This document shows, piece after piece, positions 39,548-42,968 of a stretch of 42,968 nt of DNA (positions are counted from its first letter, which is position 1; the number at the start of each line of letters is the position of its first letter). The position numbers and the translations under genes are program-made. The notes below the pieces were generated by a model. That model saw only the letters and a program-made list of their open reading frames with translations. It was not told the origin of the DNA and ran no database searches. The stretch spans positions 1 through 42,968 of the forward strand of contig JAYPUA010000026.1 of assembly GCA_038133845.1 (NCBI GenBank). Reading direction: 5' to 3'. This DNA is from JAYPUA01 sp038133845. GTDB taxonomy: Bacteria; SAR324; NAC60-12.

Positions 39548-40083
39548 ATGATACCCGAGTTGCTTCAATCGCGCTTCGTAGTACCCGTCTGGGTCTTCCT
39601 TGAGCACCACGGCCTCGAACTCCTTGCGCTTGAGGCGTGTCAGGCACTGCCGAGCAAGTGGATACTGCTTCACGTAAATGGCCCCGGATTTTTCAGAGGC
39701 GCCCTTGGCCAGTGAGCGGCCGTTGCCCCCCAGGACGTCCTCTGCGTGTTCCAGAGCCTCGTCTCCATCGACAACACAGACGCGCTTTACCTGGTCGAGA
39801 GTCATCTCTTCCGAGTGGGAAACCGTCAGGTAGCGCCCTTGGGAAGCGGAGACCTCTGCTTTGGGAGGAGGTGCAGAACTNNNNNNNNNNNNNNNNNNNN
39901 NNNNNNNNNNNNNNNNNNNNNNNNNNNNNNNNNNNNNNNNNNNNNNNNNNNNNNNNNNNNNNNNNNNNNNNNNNNNNNNNCCAGAGAAAGAATGAGCAGT
40001 CCTCCTGCTGAATTCATCCACGCCTGATGCCTCATGATGACCTGCTGAACCGGGGTTTGTAATGACGGAGCCATTGTCCGCAT
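39536..40083 (-). CDS. membrane-anchored protein, unknown function, interrupted by assembly gap
   Basis: The C-terminal part (39536-39880) encodes about 114 residues beginning S-S-A-P-P-P-K-A-E-V after a gap of exactly 100 N (39881-39980). It is soluble-looking and includes R-Y-L-T-V-S, V-V-D-G-D-E-A-L-E and L-K-R-K-E-F-E-A-V-V-L-K. On the other side of the gap, a start at 40083 or 40074 encodes M-A-P-S-L-Q-T and then a hydrophobic segment W-M-N-S-A-G-G-L-L-I-L-S-L running into the gap. That is a plausible signal anchor. The two parts are in different frames as written, which is expected if the gap length is a placeholder. That they form one gene is inference. No family recognised. Confidence 0.5.
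39881..39980. other. assembly gap of 100 N
   Basis: Exactly 100 undetermined bases. This round number is normally a scaffolding placeholder, so the true distance and reading frame across it are unknown. Confidence 0.98.
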
Positions 40084-40458
40084 TTCCCCAGCGGATGACA
40101 ACGGTTTATCTGGGCAAAAAAGACGATTTTTTTAGGTGCTAAAGAAAACTGATTTTATTGAATTATGTGAATGTCAAGATAAAATATGGGCAAAAAATGA
40201 GAGAGTCTGGTGTTTGAGAGAAAGCTCCTGGAGGCCTCCTGGAGACGAGATGCGAGGCGCAATTTTTCCGAAAAAACAGCGTCAGGCCACTGCAGCGGTG
40301 GCCTGACGCCGGAGGCTGTCGCAAGTTGCATTTGTCCAGAGAAAAGGGCTCTTCTTGAAACTCACCCGAGAGGTGGCTGGTCTTGATATTGGGGGGCTCT
40401 CCACAAGGCTGGCCCGTCGCTCAACCTGAAATTTCACTTTGCAACAAGGGAAACCGAT
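40084..40458. other. AT-rich intergenic region with repeats and a hairpin
   Basis: This 375-base stretch has no credible gene. The left part (about 40105-40200) is much more AT-rich than the rest of the window. An 11-base direct repeat, T-GGGC-AAAAAA, occurs at 40111-40121 and 40187-40197. On the minus strand TTGACA (plus 40172-40177) and TAAAAT (plus 40152-40157) lie 14 bases apart, a poorly spaced promoter candidate for the gap-interrupted gene. A strong hairpin is at 40279-40309. No tRNA or known riboswitch was recognised. Confidence 0.6.
40271..40309 (-). terminator. strong intrinsic terminator on the minus strand
   Basis: A perfect 12-base-pair stem (40279-40290 with 40298-40309, seven-base loop) is followed on the minus strand by TG and six T (plus-strand A run 40271-40276). 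No minus-strand gene ends before it: the nearest, the PhyH gene, stops at 40964 with plus-strand ybaK in between. It may end read-through or a small antisense RNA. Confidence 0.82.
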
Positions 40459-40947
40459 ATGTCTTCCACAGAGCGCGTTTTGGAAAGAGTCCGGAGCTTG
40501 GGCGTGTCCCATGAAATCCTGAGCATTGATTCGGCAGATGCGGACACGGTGGTATTTTGTGAAAAGTATGGTTATCCGCTGGAGCAGTCCGGAAACACGA
40601 TCATCGTGGCGTCGAAGAAGGAGCCCAAGGCCCATGCGGCCTGCGTGGTCCTGGCAACAACGCGGCTGGATGTGAACAAGCGGGTCCGGCACCTGCTCGG
40701 AGTCTCCAAGCTCTCCTTTGCGACGGCAGAAGAGATGCAGGAACTGACCGGGATGGAGGTCGGTGGCGTGACGCCTTTCGCGCTTCCGGACGAGATGCCG
40801 CTGTACGTGGACTCGCGTCTGATGGAGCTGGAGTGGGTGATTCTCGGAGGTGGGGGACGAGATCGGAAGGTCCGCATCGCTCCGGAGGCCTTGCTCAAGC
40901 TTGGAGCAGAGGTGGTTGCGGACCTCGCCTTGCCGCTGAAGGCCTGA
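40459..40947 (+). CDS. YbaK/prolyl-tRNA editing-domain protein
   Basis: Proteins of this fold hydrolyse mischarged aminoacyl-tRNAs such as Cys- or Ala-tRNA(Pro). The 162-residue protein has A-H-A-A-C-V-V-L-A-T-T, D-V-N-K-R-V-R-H-L-L-G, A-T-A-E-E-M-Q-E-L-T-G, G-G-V-T-P-F-A-L-P and a final G-G-G-G-R-D-R-K-V-R-I segment, the YbaK/EbsC pattern. The exact editing specificity is not readable. An AAGGGAAA site precedes the ATG. The gene stands alone and its stop is 16 bases from the convergent PhyH gene. Confidence 0.85.
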   Translation: MSSTERVLERVRSLGVSHEILSIDSADADTVVFCEKYGYPLEQSGNTIIVASKKEPKAHAACVVLATTRLDVNKRVRHLLGVSKLSFATAEEMQELTGMEVGGVTPFALPDEMPLYVDSRLMELEWVILGGGGRDRKVRIAPEALLKLGAEVVADLALPLKA

Positions 40948-40963
40948 GGCGCCGGGGATGGCC

Positions 40964-41758
40964 TCAGGCGGTGTGTCCGATGTGCAGGTCGTTCCCGGCG
41001 TGGTCTCTGCCGGAGAGGAGCCAGAGCGGGCGCTCCGCAAAGTTCACCAGATAGCCTGATCCGGACCCGGTGGGCATCAGGCTGCGGTCAAACAGGCTGG
41101 TAGCCGGCATGTAGCGGAGGGCCACACCGGCGCGGCGCTTCCCGGATCGGTTGGGGTTGGAGCCGTGTACGAGGTGGACGTCGTGTAGCGAAAATCCTCC
41201 GGGAGCAAGCTCCAGGTCCACCGGCTCTGACAAACGCTCCGGCTCCAGGACCTTCTGGTTGAGCACCAGGTCGTCCCGGAGGTCTTTTTCATGCGCAAGC
41301 AGGCCCTGGTGGTGAGATCCGGGGACCACCCGCATGCACCCGTTTTCCGGAGTGCTGGCGTCAATGGCAACCCACACCGTGCAGGTCGCCAGCGGACGGA
41401 TGGGCCAGTACTGACCGTCTTGGTGCATCGGAACCTCCATGCCGACCTGAGCTGGCTTGCAGAACAGTTGGCAGCCCCAGAGGATCACATCCGGACCCAG
41501 CACCTGCTGTACAGAACGCAGGATGCGTGGGTGTCTGGCCAGTTCGAAGAAGGCCGGATCCCCTACCACGCCCTCCTGATTGCGTCCTGTGATGTGGACG
41601 CTGACCAGGCGCTCCGGGCGAACCTCCGGGTTCGCGGCGATCACCCGCTCCACGGCCTGTTCCAACTCGTGAAGTGTCTCGGTGTCCAGCCTCATCCGAG
41701 GGGTGACAAACCCGTGCTGCTGGTATTGCTCGATTTCGGCGGCGGTCAGTTCTTCCAT
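40964..41758 (-). CDS. phytanoyl-CoA dioxygenase (PhyH) family protein
   Basis: This is a 264-residue Fe(II)/2-oxoglutarate oxygenase of the PhyH group. The iron ligands are His112-x-Asp114 (in V-P-M-H-Q-D-G-Q-Y-W) and probably His198 (in H-L-V-H-G-S-N-P-N-R-S). Arg215 in V-A-L-R-Y is the likely 2-oxoglutarate contact. The conserved G-C-M-R-V-V-P-G-S-H-H lies between. All required residues are present, so it should be active; the substrate is unknown. The AAGGAG site upstream of the ATG is strong. It follows trpD by 63 bases on the same strand, which does not by itself suggest a shared pathway. Confidence 0.87.
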   Translation of the reverse strand: MEELTAAEIEQYQQHGFVTPRMRLDTETLHELEQAVERVIAANPEVRPERLVSVHITGRNQEGVVGDPAFFELARHPRILRSVQQVLGPDVILWGCQLFCKPAQVGMEVPMHQDGQYWPIRPLATCTVWVAIDASTPENGCMRVVPGSHHQGLLAHEKDLRDDLVLNQKVLEPERLSEPVDLELAPGGFSLHDVHLVHGSNPNRSGKRRAGVALRYMPATSLFDRSLMPTGSGSGYLVNFAERPLWLLSGRDHAGNDLHIGHTA

Positions 41759-41821
41759 CCGGGGGCTCCTTGGGAGGGCTGCGCTCCGTCGGCAGGACGG
41801 TGCGCCTGGGTGAGGGTGAGG

Positions 41822-42829
41822 TCAGGCCTGGGTGAAGCTCACCAGCGCGTCCAGCTTCGCCTGGGCGGCCCCGGAGTCGACCGCCTCGCGGGCCAGTTGC
41901 ACGCCGGTCTGAAGGTCGGGCGCCACACCGCCCACAACCAGGGCCCCAGCGCTGTTGAGGATCGCGATGTCCCGGGCGGTCCCCTGCTCGGTTCCATCAA
42001 GGATGCTCCGGATGATGCGCGCGCTGTGCTCCGGGCTGTCGATGGCGATGTCTTCCAGCCTCCCGCGACACAGCCCCAGCTCCTCCGGGGTGACTGTGAA
42101 CTCGCGCAGGTTCCCGTTCTTCAACTCCACGACATAGGTGCTTTCCGTGACGGTCAACTCGCAGAGTCCATCCGCGCCATGGACCACCAGCACGTGCTCG
42201 GCCTCAAGCTGCTGGAGCACCTGCGCCATCTTGAGCGTCAGCTCGCGACTGGGAACTCCGATCAGCTGACGTTGTGCCCCTGCAGGGTTGGTCAGCGGTC
42301 CCAGAAAGTTGAAGACGGTCGGGATGCCCAACTCCCGACGGATCGGGCCGGCAAAGCGCATGGCCGGGTGATGGCTGACCGCGTAGCAGAAGCAGAGGTT
42401 CAGCTCCTTCAGGCTCGCCTCAACCTGGGGGACGGAGATGCCGATGTTGACCCCCAGAGCTTCCAGTGCCTCGGCGCTTCCGCTCTTGCGGGTGTTGGAG
42501 CGGTTGCCGTGCTTGGCCACAATCGCTCCGGCCGCTGCCGCGATGAGGGCCGCACAGGTGGAGATGTTGAAGGTGCTGATCCCGTTCCCTCCCGTGCTGC
42601 ACGTATCCACGGCCTGCTCCGGGGCGATGATGCGGTGGGAGCGCTCTCGCATCGCCCGGGCCGCTCCGGCCATCTCTTCAACGGTTGCGCCCTTGGACTG
42701 CAGCAGCGCCAGCAGGGCCGCGGCCTTGACCGGAACGGCCTCTTCGCTCATGATCCACAGGACCATCTCGTGGGCCTCGGCGAAGCTGAGGTCTTGTTGC
42801 TGAAGGAGCTTGTTGAGGATCGCTTGCAT
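41822..42829 (-). CDS. trpD: anthranilate phosphoribosyltransferase
   Basis: TrpD transfers phosphoribosyl from PRPP to anthranilate, the second committed step of tryptophan synthesis. The 335-residue protein has the glycine-rich PRPP loop D-T-C-S-T-G-G-N-G (76-83), N-I-S-T, K-H-G-N-R-S (106-111), K-S-G-S-A-E-A-L-E-A-L-G, and N-F-L-G-P-L-T-N-P. Compared with the common G-T-G-G-D-G and N-R-S-V-S-S forms, the loop reads S-T-G-G-N-G and N-R-S-N-T-R, a modest divergence. No other trp gene is in the window. Confidence 0.93.
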   Translation of the reverse strand: MQAILNKLLQQQDLSFAEAHEMVLWIMSEEAVPVKAAALLALLQSKGATVEEMAGAARAMRERSHRIIAPEQAVDTCSTGGNGISTFNISTCAALIAAAAGAIVAKHGNRSNTRKSGSAEALEALGVNIGISVPQVEASLKELNLCFCYAVSHHPAMRFAGPIRRELGIPTVFNFLGPLTNPAGAQRQLIGVPSRELTLKMAQVLQQLEAEHVLVVHGADGLCELTVTESTYVVELKNGNLREFTVTPEELGLCRGRLEDIAIDSPEHSARIIRSILDGTEQGTARDIAILNSAGALVVGGVAPDLQTGVQLAREAVDSGAAQAKLDALVSFTQA

Positions 42830-42860
42830 GGGGTGATCTTTCTACAAAAATGCGGGGGAC

Positions 42861-42968
42861 TCAGCGTCCACGAACCCGGTTGCGATAGATGAACAGCCCG
42901 AAGATCCCCACCAGCAGCGGCACCGCCACCAGGTTGAGCACCAGCAGGCGATTGCCCAACTGTTCAAT
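42861..42968 (-). CDS. C-terminal end of a membrane protein, cut by the window edge
   Basis: The last 35 codons of a minus-strand gene run in from the right edge. They encode E-Q-L-G-N-R-L-L-V-L-N followed by one transmembrane segment (V-A-V-P-L-L-V-G-I-F-G-L-F-I-Y) and a basic tail R-N-R-V-R-G-R. This end is reminiscent of GldG-like ABC-associated proteins, but there is too little to assign. It lies 31 bases upstream of trpD on the same strand. Confidence 0.6.
   Translation of the reverse strand: MEQLGNRLLVLNLVAVPLLVGIFGLFIYRNRVRGR

Noticed and set aside
40105..40200. AT-rich patch as an origin or integration site
   Set aside because: No DnaA boxes, no attachment-site repeats next to a tRNA, no integrase. 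The 11-base direct repeat alone is not enough.
41291..42892. 533-codon plus-strand open frame
   Set aside because: Antisense to the PhyH gene and trpD; no family pattern.

Overview
The window is a GC-rich stretch of a Gram-negative, flagellated, respiring bacterium. Support comes from a MinCDE system, dTDP-rhamnose (O-antigen type) genes, a lipoprotein, a SPOR-domain envelope protein, lipid II flippase MurJ, flagellin and a hook-gene cluster, a three-subunit Bacillus/delta-type succinate dehydrogenase, DAP decarboxylase and redox chaperone Hsp33. The flagellar order fliJ-motE-fliK-flgD-flgE, the roughly 740-residue PrkA-like kinase and the SdhCAB type would fit a deltaproteobacterial or related lineage (SAR324-like is one possibility), but this is inference only. 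Exactly 100 N at 39881-39980 marks a scaffold gap, so this is a draft or metagenomic assembly. I saw no tRNA, rRNA, CRISPR array, insertion sequence or phage gene. The first 98 bases hold no gene I can support.

Layout. 99-4229 (minus): a VKOR-like membrane protein, PrkA-like kinase, RfbA and RfbC, tightly packed. 4373-6309 (plus): minC, minD, minE. 6345-8047 (plus): a sigma-28 promoter, an unusual hairpin leader and flagellin. 8239-11564 (plus): 5-hydroxyisourate hydrolase, a double-ATPase ABC subunit of the nucleoside/simple-sugar type and an MFS transporter. 11608-20198 (minus): a long colinear run, in transcription order a repeat protein, murJ, thrH, rlmB, fliJ, motE, fliK, flgD, flgE. 20315-21190 (plus): Hsp33. 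21226-22781 (minus): lysA followed by a small lipoprotein gene. 22867-23877 (plus): SPOR protein. 23878-27370 (minus): pgk followed by a large membrane protein. 27549-28199 (plus): a zinc-finger protein with a degenerate GIY-YIG/Mug113-like domain. 28126-34212 (minus): sdhC-sdhA-sdhB with a strong terminator, then a YyaL/DUF255 protein and a DUF3293 protein. 34341-38862 (minus): ffh-rpsP-rimM-trmD-rplS-rnhB-yraN-rpsT, a translation and secretion operon. 39023-42968: a DUF4149-like membrane protein, a gap-interrupted anchored protein, a YbaK editing protein, a PhyH dioxygenase, trpD and the end of a further membrane protein.

How the genes work together. Most of the window is housekeeping: division-site placement, envelope precursor export, lysine/peptidoglycan precursor synthesis, ribosome assembly and respiration, with flagellar structure in two places. 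The most unusual signals are: (1) very high density of the palindrome TCCGGA in coding DNA on both strands and in all frames; (2) a small anchored protein made of N-x-P-L-D-Y-x-R-M repeats upstream of murJ; (3) a double zinc-finger protein fused to a catalytically degenerate Mug113-like domain; (4) a terminator-like hairpin between a near-consensus sigma-28 promoter and the flagellin start; (5) a strong minus-strand terminator upstream of ybaK with no minus-strand gene in front of it. I do not see one convincing new multi-gene defence or metabolic system.
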